From Hydrogenedens sp964549105 (GTDB taxonomy: Bacteria > Hydrogenedentota > Hydrogenedentia > Hydrogenedentales > Hydrogenedentaceae), in NCBI GenBank assembly GCA_964549105.1, contig CAZJTZ010000001.1:186001-250000 (forward strand): DNA of 64,000 bases, in the 5' to 3' direction. Below the pieces are notes generated by a model. It did no database searches, was not told where the DNA came from, and saw only the letters and a program-made list of their open reading frames with translations. The position numbers were made by a program, and so were the translations under genes. Shown one piece after another: positions 51,420 to 61,039 of this stretch (position 1 is its first letter; each line of letters opens with the position of its first letter).

Positions 51420-53111
51420 GTGAATATTCTCGTTATACAGACTGCAAGAATTGGAGATACGATTCAAACAACACCATTATTCCGCCAAATCCGATTGAAA
51501 TATCCTGATGCTCATATTACAGTGATGATTCGTGCAATGAGCGAAGAGGTCATAAAAGCCAACCCTGATGTGAACGACTATATTATTTATTATGAAGACC
51601 CTATTTTCACTGACATAGTATCAAGAGATTCCGATAAATACTTAAATGCGTATAAAGATGTAGAGAAATTGATTCTCGATTTGCGGGCTCGGAAATTTGA
51701 CCTCGCCTATAATGTAACCCATAGCACTTCTTCTGCCTTACTTATAAAATTAGCACAAATTCCACAGGTAGTAGGTGCTTCTTTATCAGAAGATTGGCAA
51801 TTTTCACTACGGGGACCCTGGACAGTTTACTTTTTCACAAGTGTCCTATCTCGTGATTATAATGACCTCAATTTATGCGATATATTCAAGTTATATGAAC
51901 CTATTGCAGAACCTGTAAAGGAACTTTTTTTTGAACTAAAACCTGAGACCCTGAAATTTGTAGATGAATTATTTAATGAATATCACATTTCATCTGACGA
52001 TTTTGTCGTATGTATGCAGTTGGGTGCCAGTGAAACAAATAAGCGTTGGCCAGTTGAATATTTCGCTCAATTGGGGAAAAAACTTCACGAAAAATATAAT
52101 GCAAGGATATTCCTTGTCGGTGTTCAGTCTGAAGCAGAATTGGGATTGCGATTTCAGAAAGAAGTGCCTGGATTAGCCATTCCACTTTTTGGCAAAACGA
52201 CCATACCACAATTGGCTGCTTTACTAAAAAGGTCTAACCTGCTCGTAACCAATGATACAGGGACTATGCACATTGCCGCTGCTGTAAAATGCCCAGTGAT
52301 GCTTGTTTCAGTGGGCTATGTGCATTTTCGCGAAACAGGTCCTTATGGAATAGGAAACGCTGCAATAGAATTAAAGAAACGCTCTTTTAAGATGGACCTT
52401 TCGGGCAGAAGTTCTGAGGTACACCCCATAGACCGTATTCAACCAGAGCAAGTTTATAATACGATTAACTGGCTCCTAACTATGAGAGAAAAGAAACAGT
52501 TAATTCAATATCCAGAAACACCGGATATGGACGGCGTAAGCGTATATTTTTCAGAGTTTGCACCTGACGGCTGTTTACAATTTTACCCTGTGATTCGCAG
52601 CACAATGACAGAAACAGATTTTTTAAGGTTTACTTATCGTCTGATGTGGTTGGAACATTTCCACGGAAATACCAACAGGCAAACGGAAAATGAAAGTCTG
52701 CAAAAGACCTTTCAATTTTATGATTTACCAGATGCAAAGACTTTATCGGAATGGTATAAGGAATTTAAAAATACTTTTGAGGAATTAGCGGGAAAATATA
52801 AGCAAGGAATTCATATCACAGAACAATTGAAAGAAAACATTACGGATAATAAAATTCCACGGGCAAGAGAACAGGTTAAACTACTGACTGAAATTGATGA
52901 ACAGATACGAATCTTTGGAGAACTTAATTCTTATTTAAAACCTATTACACTCGTAACCAAATTTGAACGAGACAACCTGGAAGGGAACAATCCATTAGAT
53001 TTAACCAAACAAACATTAAACATTTATCGAGGCGGGTATGAGCGTTCTAACCTTATGATTAAAAAGGTCAAAAAGTGCATAGACTATATGCAAGAGTTCA
53101 AAACAAAGTGA
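51420..53111 (+). CDS. Glycosyltransferase family 9 (heptosyltransferase-like) with C-terminal helical extension
   Basis: A 563-residue protein with a GTG start at 51420, preceded by GGGAG. Residues 1-360 are a GT9 enzyme: ILVIQTARIGDTIQTTPLFRQI, MQLGASETNKRWP, LLVTNDTGTMHIAAAVKCPV. About 200 further residues, mostly helical, have no recognised family. GT9 enzymes add heptose in LPS or modify proteins such as autotransporters. It starts 2 bases after the upstream GT gene, so the three are one operon. Protein O-heptosylation or LPS core assembly are both possible. Confidence 0.85.
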   Translation: MNILVIQTARIGDTIQTTPLFRQIRLKYPDAHITVMIRAMSEEVIKANPDVNDYIIYYEDPIFTDIVSRDSDKYLNAYKDVEKLILDLRARKFDLAYNVTHSTSSALLIKLAQIPQVVGASLSEDWQFSLRGPWTVYFFTSVLSRDYNDLNLCDIFKLYEPIAEPVKELFFELKPETLKFVDELFNEYHISSDDFVVCMQLGASETNKRWPVEYFAQLGKKLHEKYNARIFLVGVQSEAELGLRFQKEVPGLAIPLFGKTTIPQLAALLKRSNLLVTNDTGTMHIAAAVKCPVMLVSVGYVHFRETGPYGIGNAAIELKKRSFKMDLSGRSSEVHPIDRIQPEQVYNTINWLLTMREKKQLIQYPETPDMDGVSVYFSEFAPDGCLQFYPVIRSTMTETDFLRFTYRLMWLEHFHGNTNRQTENESLQKTFQFYDLPDAKTLSEWYKEFKNTFEELAGKYKQGIHITEQLKENITDNKIPRAREQVKLLTEIDEQIRIFGELNSYLKPITLVTKFERDNLEGNNPLDLTKQTLNIYRGGYERSNLMIKKVKKCIDYMQEFKTK

Positions 53112-53199
53112 AATAAAAATATATCTTGTCTTGTTAATTTTGTTAAATGTTTTATAAATTGGGATAAAATTTTTAATCTTTTTATAAAAGGAACAAGAT

Positions 53200-53802
53200 A
53201 TGGAAGTTCTAGAAGCCGTTGAAACGAGAAGAGCCATCAGGCACTTTGACCCAAATCACAAGATGACAGAGGAAGAAATCCGCAAATTGATGTCAGCGGT
53301 TCTTTTGTCACCTACTGCATATAACATTCAACATTGGCGGTTTGTATTGGTTCGAGACCCTGAACTACGAAAACAAATTCGTGAAGCAGGCTGGGGACAG
53401 GCACAGATAACTGACGCTTCCCTCCTGATAATCCTGTGTGCTGACATGAAAGCCTGGGAGAAAAACCCGGCAAGATATTGGCAAAATGCGCCAGAGGAGA
53501 CGCAGAATTATATGGTATCTGCTATAGACCAGTATTATCGTGGGAAGGAAGTGGTTCAGCGAGATGAATGTATGCGTTCTTGTGGTATTGCTGCTCAAAC
53601 TATCATGTTAACTGCGAAGGCAATGGGTTATGATACTTCTCCAATGGACGGGTTTGATTTTGAGGCGGTAGGAAAGTTAATTCATCTTCCATCTGACCAT
53701 GTTGTCGCAATGATGGTAGCCGTAGGTAAAGGAATTAAACCTCCCTGGCCCCGTGCCGGACAACTTCCTTATGAGGAAGTAATAATTACAGATAAATTTT
53801 AA
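53200..53802 (+). CDS. Nitroreductase family protein
   Basis: A 200-residue FMN-dependent nitroreductase fold: EAVETRRAIRHFD at the start (phosphate Arg cluster), SPTAYNIQHWRFVLV (FMN contacts), and a C-terminal GYDTSPMDGFDFEAVGKLI followed by MMVAVGKGIKP. It likely reduces quinone or nitro substrates with NAD(P)H; the substrate is unknown. A candidate promoter TTGTTA-16-TATAAA lies at 53132-53159. The gene stands alone after the GT operon. Confidence 0.88.
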   Translation: MEVLEAVETRRAIRHFDPNHKMTEEEIRKLMSAVLLSPTAYNIQHWRFVLVRDPELRKQIREAGWGQAQITDASLLIILCADMKAWEKNPARYWQNAPEETQNYMVSAIDQYYRGKEVVQRDECMRSCGIAAQTIMLTAKAMGYDTSPMDGFDFEAVGKLIHLPSDHVVAMMVAVGKGIKPPWPRAGQLPYEEVIITDKF

Positions 53803-53822
53803 TATTCAACTATTCTGCGAAA

Positions 53823-55382
53823 TTAAAATTCAATGGTAGTGGATACATAAAAATAATCTGTATCATCTTGGCTGGCTGTTGAAATGAAAGAGGTACCATA
53901 ATTATCTAAAAAAGCACCTTCAGCCAATCCTTTCCCTACAAAAAAGTGGGACCAACCTGTTGAAAAATTTAGGTCATCACTATATTGATAAGAAAGAGAC
54001 AATAATGTTTGCCAGCCCAGGTCCTTGCTATTCTTTTTTGTAATAAAAGGAAAAGGACTTGGATAAATCTCGTAACTTCCAATAGAGACAGAATAGGGTC
54101 TATCAAATGCAGAAACTGCCTGCATATAACATAATTCAAAACCGAACTCAATTTTCTCCACAGGTGAAATAGAAACCCCTGAATATATCTGCCAAAAATT
54201 AGTCATTGCGGATATATCTATAAAGTTATCTTCTCTATATGCTGTGAACAAACGATTGAAAGATGGGCTTGCTTCACCTTCACCAAATTTTGTTAACCAG
54301 TCAATAAAGGACAAAGAGCGATTATCTTCTGCACCATAATAACAACCACCAACATAAAGTCCTGGAGCCCACTTTTTTTCTGGAAAGGTATAGCCTACTT
54401 CAAAATGCCCTGCTGGTAGAGACCAATCTGCATCGTCATCTCCATAAATGCCCCCACCTACGGGGATAAATAAATTTCCAAAGGCTGAACTTTCTCCCCA
54501 TTGATACGCAAACTCTAATTCATAATTTAGAGACTGATATTCCCCATAAAACCTTGCACCAATGGTATGGATATAGGTAGTGGATGGGTCATCACGGTTA
54601 AGAATGTTCTCAAATGTTTCGACAGAAATATCTCCCTGGGTAACCTCGTTCTTTCTATTGTCTCTAAGTAAGAAATAATATATATCCAGACTACTTCCCT
54701 CAAAAATTTCTTCCCATGTGAAATATATTCCACCAAAGTCTACATCATCATGATTAAATGAACGCATGCTTTCAAGAAGTTTCGCATAAAACAATTCTAT
54801 TCCGTAAGGTTCCGTATCATATTGTAATCGAACAGCATCAAAACTTAATCCCATAAATGGATTAGGTCCCGGGTCAGAACCCACAAGCCAGCCTGACCCC
54901 AAATCAATGGCTTGCCTTCCGATGGTCAAAGTCAAATCCTCAATGCCTATATTACTACACTGTATATACGCTTGAAACAGTTCTATGTCATCTGTACTAT
55001 TACTTCTTGAGTCTTTACCCGTTAGGTAGTCTTGTGACCTAAAATCTTCTCCCCAACCATCAACAGAATCCACTTCAATAAACATAGATACATCATTTGT
55101 CATTACAGCACGGGTATGTAAACGAGTCCTTTGTTCCACATAAGCACTACCTGTAGCATCCTTCCCCGTGCGATATGCAGAATAAGTTCCATCAGGTCCT
55201 ATACTCCTACCAGATAGCACATTTAAAGGGATTCTCTCCTGGTTAGAAGGTTCTATAAAATTATGATAATATAAACCGTATATCTCTAATTTTCCTCCAA
55301 CCTCAACAGAGACTAATTCGGCACATAAAGAATCACATACGAGTAGAAATGTAAAAAGAACAAGAACAAATCTTTTAGTCAT
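53823..55382 (-). CDS. Alginate-export-type outer-membrane porin
   Basis: A 519-residue protein with a cleavable signal (residues 1-20, ending LCAE). Repeated amphipathic strands and glycine/aromatic turns run throughout (KLEIYGLYYHNF, RLHTRAVMTNDVSMFIEVD, LTIGRQAIDLGSGWLVGSDPG), typical of the alginate-export (AlgE-like) barrel family. It ends Y-V-S-T-T-I-E-F, the C-terminal Phe recognised by the barrel assembly machinery. It is likely a substrate porin in the outer membrane. Confidence 0.78.
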   Translation of the reverse strand: MTKRFVLVLFTFLLVCDSLCAELVSVEVGGKLEIYGLYYHNFIEPSNQERIPLNVLSGRSIGPDGTYSAYRTGKDATGSAYVEQRTRLHTRAVMTNDVSMFIEVDSVDGWGEDFRSQDYLTGKDSRSNSTDDIELFQAYIQCSNIGIEDLTLTIGRQAIDLGSGWLVGSDPGPNPFMGLSFDAVRLQYDTEPYGIELFYAKLLESMRSFNHDDVDFGGIYFTWEEIFEGSSLDIYYFLLRDNRKNEVTQGDISVETFENILNRDDPSTTYIHTIGARFYGEYQSLNYELEFAYQWGESSAFGNLFIPVGGGIYGDDDADWSLPAGHFEVGYTFPEKKWAPGLYVGGCYYGAEDNRSLSFIDWLTKFGEGEASPSFNRLFTAYREDNFIDISAMTNFWQIYSGVSISPVEKIEFGFELCYMQAVSAFDRPYSVSIGSYEIYPSPFPFITKKNSKDLGWQTLLSLSYQYSDDLNFSTGWSHFFVGKGLAEGAFLDNYGTSFISTASQDDTDYFYVSTTIEF

Positions 55383-56081
55383 TTAGATATTTTTCCTTTA
55401 CCTATTACTTTAGAAATTTTTAAATATATCTATCAAAAATTATGCCAAAATAAAAAGCCATATATAAAGCAATCAAATAATATGAAAACGATTAAAAATA
55501 TACATTTTAGTAGTAATAAAAAAAACCAAATAACATTTATGTAGTTCTAAACAGTCTTAAAAATTAATCTCTAATCTCCCACAAATTAAGTAATAGGTAG
55601 AGAAATTTGAAAGACCTGTTTTTTTAGTTATTACAACATTTAACATAAGAATAGAGTTAGAATTGCCACTCGGGCGAATTTTAAGAGAATAGTTTTTATT
55701 GGCAAGGACATGAATAGTAAAGGATTGCTGGCTTCTGTAATTCTTCTGCAAGCATGGACACTTGCGAGACCTTTTAAAATAACGAGTCTATGAATGAAGA
55801 CAAATAAAAAATTTCTCGCCTTACAACGGGGAGGTGGCACGAAGTGCCGGAGGGGGTTATTTCTTTTATCAAAAAGAATTAATACCCCCTATAAGGACTC
55901 CCCCTTCCGCCAAGGGGAAGAGTCTATTTATATCCATAAAAGGACTCCCCTTTGTCGTTTCGGGCCCCTTTATCGTTTCACCTTTTCCTTCTGTCATTTC
56001 GAGGAAAGCAAGAAATTGTCTCTTTAACTTTTTAGTAGACAGGAATAAAGTTATCTCATTATTTTTTGTATAGTTTATTTC
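55383..56081. repeat. Long non-coding gap with degenerate GC-richer repeat-like segments
   Basis: 699 bases without a convincing gene. From about 55820 to 56010 the composition changes. GGCAC-GAA-GTGCC forms a perfect 5-bp palindrome (55836-55848) within GGGAGGTGGCACGAAGTGCC, and AGGACTCCCC occurs twice (55896 region and 55940 region). A GTCATTTCGAGGAAAGCAAG segment lies at 55993-56012. Such palindrome and TCATTTCGAG segments are common dispersed intergenic repeats in many bacteria. The two flanking ends are plain AT-rich. Confidence 0.5.
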
Positions 56082-59000
56082 TTAATTCACGCAAAAGCCA
56101 TCTTCCATGTTTTGTCCTGGACACCAGAAATAGGAAGGTGAATTGAAAAGTTGAATAGCCCTTAAAATCTCTTCTAACGATAATTTCCAATCTTGTGGAT
56201 TATAGTCTGAAGCATGTGGAGAACATGTATAGCCTCCTCTATTGCCTGGCACATAACCATCTTCAGTCATAAGTCCCGCAGGAGCACAACTATAACCTGA
56301 ATAATTGTAGAATTGTATTGCCCTTAATAATTCCGTTAGTTCAATCTTAAAGTCTCCATCTATATCTAGAGTGTGAGGTTGCTGAATTACCTGACCTTCA
56401 CCTTCGCCTTCAGGATTAGCACCTTCTACTGTGCCTTCCGTAATTCCTTCACCTTCGATTATTCCTTCACCTTCGGTTATTCCTTCACCTTCGATTATTC
56501 CTTCACCTTCGATTATTCCTTCACCTTCGATTATTCCTTCACCTTCGATTATTCCTTCACCTTCGGTTATTCCTTCTCCTTGTAATTGAACATTGATTGT
56601 TATAGGTCCATAGGTTTTAGTTTCATAATTATTTGGATTATTTTCGCAATAGTAGCAAACATATTGTCCAGAGTCTTCTGATGTTAGCGATTCGATATTT
56701 AAGGTTCGTTTTGAGGAACCTTTTATCCTATCATTATCCGTTATTAATACGCCGTCTTTATACCACTCGTAAGTAGTTAAATATACATGCAACAATTGAG
56801 GCACATATAAACGGAGATTTGTCCCTTCCATAGGTGTATTATTTAAGGGAACAGGTTTAATATTTGGGTCAAGCGCCGCGTTTACAAAGGCATCTTTACC
56901 ATCACATTCAAAGTATAAATATTCCTGTGCATTGGTAGAACCGTCTTTGTCAGCATCGGCAAATTCAGCAGGGGTAAGGATACTATCCCCATTTCGGTCG
57001 CGCGCACCAAGGTAATCTGTTAAAAGTTGGTAATTTCTTGAGTCTACTTGAGAGAAGGTTAAACCGGGCAAGAATTGGGCGACACTTTCAGTCATAAGAG
57101 CAACAGAAGCCGCAGAAATTGTTCCCACTGTTCTCGTTTCACCAAAGGTCAAGTAAGCAGCAAAGAGTGAATCTATACCTGCAAAAACTCTTAATACCAT
57201 GTTGTCATGTTCCGGCGTAATAGCACCACCTAAATCATTTCGGACACGGGCAATATTTTGATTCCAGGCATTCAGTACAAGTGTATGCGAAATTCCATTG
57301 ACAGAACTCAAATCAATACTGGGGTCTTTCAAACAACGCTCTAATAAAGCAAATTCATAACTATCTAAAAGCCCATTTCCTTTGATATATAATGATTCAA
57401 GGTCAATATCCTCACTATTTAATAATTGCTGAACCAATGGAAATAGATCTCCATTAATATCCAGTTTATCTTCATCAAAGGATACAACATAATTAATAAA
57501 AGGTAAATAAGGTTTTGTTAAAACATTTAAGTAATATTGAACTTGCTTAAAATCATCTTCTTCTGGCTTGACCAAATCAGCAAAAGCAAAAGGTCCGTAA
57601 TAGGTAAATTTACCGTTATCAGTCCAATCAGGAGTATTGGGACCGCCGAGAGGTGTTCCTGTTGAATCCACAATACTATCATCATCCAGAACATTAATAC
57701 TAACGACTTCCCGTAAAGCACCTTCTTTGGGATTTAGATTTGGGTTTAAATCAACTGTAACAGTATAAGTTCTGCTATAACCGGTATTAGGGGTAACAGA
57801 AACGATTTGTGCCTGGCTTATATCAATATCTTTCCCTTGAATCTCAGCAGTTGTTATTTCAAAATCTGTAGCATCCACTCCTGTTACTTCTTTCGAAAAA
57901 ATAACATCAAACTGGTAAGTTTCTCCCTTCGTATTATCTACTGGATGAATCCCAAATACTTTCGGATAATCAAGCCATTCTTTTATAACACGCTCTACCA
58001 TTCGTTTTGCCATGAAGTAATAACCTTCTTCTGTCAAGTGCATATTCTTATCTAATAAAGAATGCAGAGGATTGAAATATTCAGGGAAACCGGGAACATT
58101 TGCCTCTACTCCATTCTCAGTCCACGGAAGAGCCCAAATATCATCTGGGTCAGGAAGCCTCAAAGTGGGATAATCATCAGGAGAGAAACCGGGTTTGACA
58201 TATCCAGCAGGATAAATCAATTGTTCTGTTCCCTCAATAGGGTCATTACCAGAATCTACTTGATATTCAAACACTCCGTACATATATTGCATTAATCCGT
58301 AATTGTTTACAAATTGAACGCGCTCCCCTTTACGGTCGGCTAACCTCTGTTTATAAATATCTAATACCATTATTCCAAGTTGTTGTGTCATTAAATCACA
58401 CTCACTCCGTTTTGTGTCTCCGCCAAAATCGTAGGATGTAAGTAATACTCGAATATCGGGTCTAACAGAAAGGATTAAGTCAACAAGATTGTTCATATCT
58501 TGATTGACAATCTTCTCCATAAGAGTCTCATTCATATTTTCAGGATGATTGGGACATTGCATCCGAACCTTTTTCATCGGGTCATCAGGTAAAACATATT
58601 CTGTCCCATACAAAGCATCATTTCCACCTAAAGAAACAATGACAATATCAATTGTAGGATAATCAGTAAGCATTTGACAGACGGCATTTCTTATTTGTTC
58701 TGCTGCCGGGAACTGTTCAGCGTTTACAAACTGAAAAGTCTTGCCACCCCCAACTACTGATTCATTTGCAACTTCACAATATTCTTCATAACCCGATTCA
58801 ACAAGTGCCCGTTGAAATGAACGAAACCACCACATAAACATACCCCAACTGTCTCCTACTATTGCAATTCTTGGAACAGGACTCGGCAAGTCCGATAATG
58901 ATTTTGTCTTTACATTTTCAGAAAAGGCAACTGAGACACTTAATAGCATACAAATGACAGGGATAAATACCCATTTCATCCTTTTAAAAACACTCATCAT
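56082..59000 (-). CDS. Secreted SGNH/GDSL-like hydrolase with Ig domain, EGEG linker and paired C-terminal module
   Basis: A 972-residue protein with a signal peptide (1-27). Residues about 40-345 are an SGNH hydrolase: G-D50-S51-W, GGND block III and D317-x-x-H321 block V. A beta domain follows (about 350-455). The next 250 residues include EF-hand-like DRNGDSILTPAEF and DADKDGSTNAQEY. An Ig-like domain (about 745-815) has YEWYKDGVLI and DSGQYVCYY. A GEGIIE-type linker (about 820-880) precedes a duplicated module (LDIDGDFKIELTELLRAIQFYN and DWKLSLEEILRAIQLFN, each with cysteines). The last module with this linker is seen in Hydrogenedentes/Lentisphaerae-type secreted proteins, probably for surface attachment. 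Substrate unknown; SGNH enzymes remove acyl esters. Confidence 0.8.
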   Translation of the reverse strand: MMSVFKRMKWVFIPVICMLLSVSVAFSENVKTKSLSDLPSPVPRIAIVGDSWGMFMWWFRSFQRALVESGYEEYCEVANESVVGGGKTFQFVNAEQFPAAEQIRNAVCQMLTDYPTIDIVIVSLGGNDALYGTEYVLPDDPMKKVRMQCPNHPENMNETLMEKIVNQDMNNLVDLILSVRPDIRVLLTSYDFGGDTKRSECDLMTQQLGIMVLDIYKQRLADRKGERVQFVNNYGLMQYMYGVFEYQVDSGNDPIEGTEQLIYPAGYVKPGFSPDDYPTLRLPDPDDIWALPWTENGVEANVPGFPEYFNPLHSLLDKNMHLTEEGYYFMAKRMVERVIKEWLDYPKVFGIHPVDNTKGETYQFDVIFSKEVTGVDATDFEITTAEIQGKDIDISQAQIVSVTPNTGYSRTYTVTVDLNPNLNPKEGALREVVSINVLDDDSIVDSTGTPLGGPNTPDWTDNGKFTYYGPFAFADLVKPEEDDFKQVQYYLNVLTKPYLPFINYVVSFDEDKLDINGDLFPLVQQLLNSEDIDLESLYIKGNGLLDSYEFALLERCLKDPSIDLSSVNGISHTLVLNAWNQNIARVRNDLGGAITPEHDNMVLRVFAGIDSLFAAYLTFGETRTVGTISAASVALMTESVAQFLPGLTFSQVDSRNYQLLTDYLGARDRNGDSILTPAEFADADKDGSTNAQEYLYFECDGKDAFVNAALDPNIKPVPLNNTPMEGTNLRLYVPQLLHVYLTTYEWYKDGVLITDNDRIKGSSKRTLNIESLTSEDSGQYVCYYCENNPNNYETKTYGPITINVQLQGEGITEGEGIIEGEGIIEGEGIIEGEGIIEGEGITEGEGIIEGEGITEGTVEGANPEGEGEGQVIQQPHTLDIDGDFKIELTELLRAIQFYNYSGYSCAPAGLMTEDGYVPGNRGGYTCSPHASDYNPQDWKLSLEEILRAIQLFNSPSYFWCPGQNMEDGFCVN
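56440..56582 (-). repeat. 18-bp tandem repeat encoding GI(I/T)EGE
   Basis: About eight copies of an 18-base unit, with single base changes that switch Ile and Thr codons. It codes for the linker of the SGNH protein. Such arrays can change copy number by slippage, and assembly of the array should be treated with care. Confidence 0.9.
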
Positions 59001-59125
59001 AATAATTTCTCCAAATCTTTATATTTTATTTTTGTCTTGATTATTTCCAGTAAAAACTTGAATTACTATAATAAAAAGAATATCTATATAATACTCTTAA
59101 AAAAATCTAAAAGGCAAAATAAATT

Positions 59126-59932
59126 ATGGACTTAAAACTAAAAGATAAAGTAATTGTAATAACTGGTGCATCGGAAGGGATTGGTCGTGCTCTGGCTAAG
59201 GTATGTGCGAGAGAAGGGGCAAAATTGGTTATATCTGCAAGAAATGAAGAGAGATTAAAAGAGTTAGCAGAAGAAATAAAGGATTCAGGCTCTCTCACTT
59301 TAATCGTAAAAGCGGATATTACCAAACCAGAGGATTGTTCTCATTTAATTCAACAAACAATAGAGCATTGGGGAAAAGTAGACATATTGGTCAACAACGC
59401 AGGCAGAACAATGTGGTGTCCTTTTGACGAAATTGAGAATTTTCAGATAGTAGAAGAGATTATGCAGACTAATTTTTTTGGTTCTTTATATTGCACTTAT
59501 TATGCCCTCCCCTATTTATATCAAACACAAGGGCAAATCGTGGTTATAGCAAGTGTGGCTGGACTTACAGGCGTCCCATGCAGAACGATATATTCCGCGA
59601 GTAAGCATGCACAAATAGGTTTTTTTGAATCACTTCGAGTTGAGGTAGAACCCAAAGGGGTTCATATAACGATTGTTGCACCTGATTTTGTTAAATCTGA
59701 AATTCATAAACGGGCATTAAAAGGCGACGGTTCTCCATTGCAACAAACACCCATGGTAGAATCAAAAATTATGACTGCGGAAGAATGTGCAGAACTTATT
59801 CTAAAAGCCATTCTCAAAAAACAAAGGCTATTAATCACCTCTACGCGAGGCAAAATAGGCAGATGGCTTAAACTACTTTGCCCTTCTCTGGTAGACAAAA
59901 TAGCCCGTAAAGCCATCGAAAGAAAACATTAG
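59126..59932 (+). CDS. Short-chain dehydrogenase/reductase
   Basis: A 268-residue classical SDR: T-G-A-S-E-G-I-G NAD(P) loop, ISARNEERL, NNAG, the catalytic Ser strand VVIASVAGL, and Y-S-A-S-K with Tyr and Lys. Membrane anchors are absent. A Leu/Lys-rich C-terminal extension (about 240-268) resembles the DHRS7/ketoreductase-like subgroup. Substrate not predictable. It is divergent from the SGNH gene; AAAGGC precedes the ATG. Confidence 0.92.
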   Translation: MDLKLKDKVIVITGASEGIGRALAKVCAREGAKLVISARNEERLKELAEEIKDSGSLTLIVKADITKPEDCSHLIQQTIEHWGKVDILVNNAGRTMWCPFDEIENFQIVEEIMQTNFFGSLYCTYYALPYLYQTQGQIVVIASVAGLTGVPCRTIYSASKHAQIGFFESLRVEVEPKGVHITIVAPDFVKSEIHKRALKGDGSPLQQTPMVESKIMTAEECAELILKAILKKQRLLITSTRGKIGRWLKLLCPSLVDKIARKAIERKH

Positions 59933-59940
59933 ATTCTATT

Positions 59941-60249
59941 CTATTCTTGTATATCCATGTCATAGATAAGTATTTTATCCCAACAAGGGCTGAATCTAGA
60001 CAAGAAATCCAGATGAATCTGGTGGTTTTGATAAGTATCGTGTCCAGCAAGGTCATTAAAAATCACCACAATTCCGCAAGTATAGGTATTGTCAACGATG
60101 TCTCTATCCCCTGTCTCTGCGGGTGTTCCTATGTGCACCTTTATTGCGGTAGGAATTTGAGATAGGGCTAATAGACCCTCATAGAAGGACTGTTGGACTT
60201 CCTCTGTCAAATCTTTTTTTAACCAAAAATAAACGCTGTGAATCAACAT
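59941..60249 (-). CDS. Dabb (stress-responsive A/B barrel) domain protein
   Basis: A 102-residue protein that is one Dabb domain: MLIHSVYFWLKKDLTEEVQQSFYEGL, AIKVHIGTPAET, CGIVVIFNDLAGHDTYQNHQIHLDFL. These dimeric alpha/beta barrels are heme- or small-ligand-binding or enzymatic, and the function is usually unknown. It overlaps the upstream membrane protein gene by 7 bases and is convergent with the SDR gene. Confidence 0.9.
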   Translation of the reverse strand: MLIHSVYFWLKKDLTEEVQQSFYEGLLALSQIPTAIKVHIGTPAETGDRDIVDNTYTCGIVVIFNDLAGHDTYQNHQIHLDFLSRFSPCWDKILIYDMDIQE

Positions 60250-60917
60250 ACATTATCTCCTTTCTCAACAAATCGTAAGTGATTAAAGAACCAAAGAACA
60301 ATAAAACCGAAGGCACCCGTAACATGCCATAAGGAATGCCAACCGATAAAACGAGGATAGATAAAGCCATCACTCCCCGTGGATAGGATTAAACCTATCA
60401 AAAATATAAAAACAAGCAACATCAGGACAGATTTTTGTTTTTTTGTAAATGTCTTCGTATAGTAAGACAAAATAATCACAGAAAGAACAGCATTAAGTAT
60501 TAAGGCAATTTCTCCAAAAGGAAAACCATTTTTACCACCGAGACTGATAAGTAAATTTTTAGGGGGATAAAATATTTCGTATCCCAGTTCAAGAATTACA
60601 ATTAAATTAATTATACTTATGATAGATACAAATTTTTTGTAGGTCTGTGGTTTGAAAAAGTCTCCTGCAAGTGCCAATTCTAAAGCCCAGATTAACAGGA
60701 TATTGGTCATAACATCTATGGATGTCCAGAATTGAATGGTCGGGAATATATGATGAATGATGGTAGGAATTGCAGTAATGATTATAGTCAGGTAGAAAAA
60801 CAGCCAGCGTAAGGGTTGTTTTTCGTCAAAATACCAGAAGAGCGTTGTAATAATTCCTGAGGATAAGGTCGCAAAGGAGGTTACTACATTGGCAATGTGA
60901 GCATCGTGTAAATACAT
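60243..60917 (-). CDS. Multi-pass membrane protein with CREST-like His/Asp pattern
   Basis: A 224-residue protein with seven hydrophobic helices. Polar residues in membrane positions follow the CREST superfamily (alkaline ceramidase/PAQR/Per1) pattern: T-x3-H in TIIHHIFPT, an Asp about 12 residues later (TSIDVMTN), and the final H-S-L-W-H-V-T-G, an H-x3-H pair. These are expected to bind a metal for lipid amide hydrolysis. The Ser of the S-x3-H motif is Thr here, so activity is not assured. It is translationally coupled with the Dabb gene. Confidence 0.5.
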   Translation of the reverse strand: MYLHDAHIANVVTSFATLSSGIITTLFWYFDEKQPLRWLFFYLTIIITAIPTIIHHIFPTIQFWTSIDVMTNILLIWALELALAGDFFKPQTYKKFVSIISIINLIVILELGYEIFYPPKNLLISLGGKNGFPFGEIALILNAVLSVIILSYYTKTFTKKQKSVLMLLVFIFLIGLILSTGSDGFIYPRFIGWHSLWHVTGAFGFIVLWFFNHLRFVEKGDNVC

Positions 60918-61039
60918 AACATATTTTCCCTTTCATATTTACTATAAAGACACAAAACAAATATATAATAATGCTACACATTAAAACATTTTCACTAATG
61001 ATAAAGTCAAATTAGAAAAACTATAGGGAGTGAAAAGGT

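Noticed and set aside
56373..56585. A 70-residue plus-strand frame of repeated Phe/Thr/Ser/Tyr
   Set aside because: It is the reverse reading of the EGEG linker repeat, not a gene.
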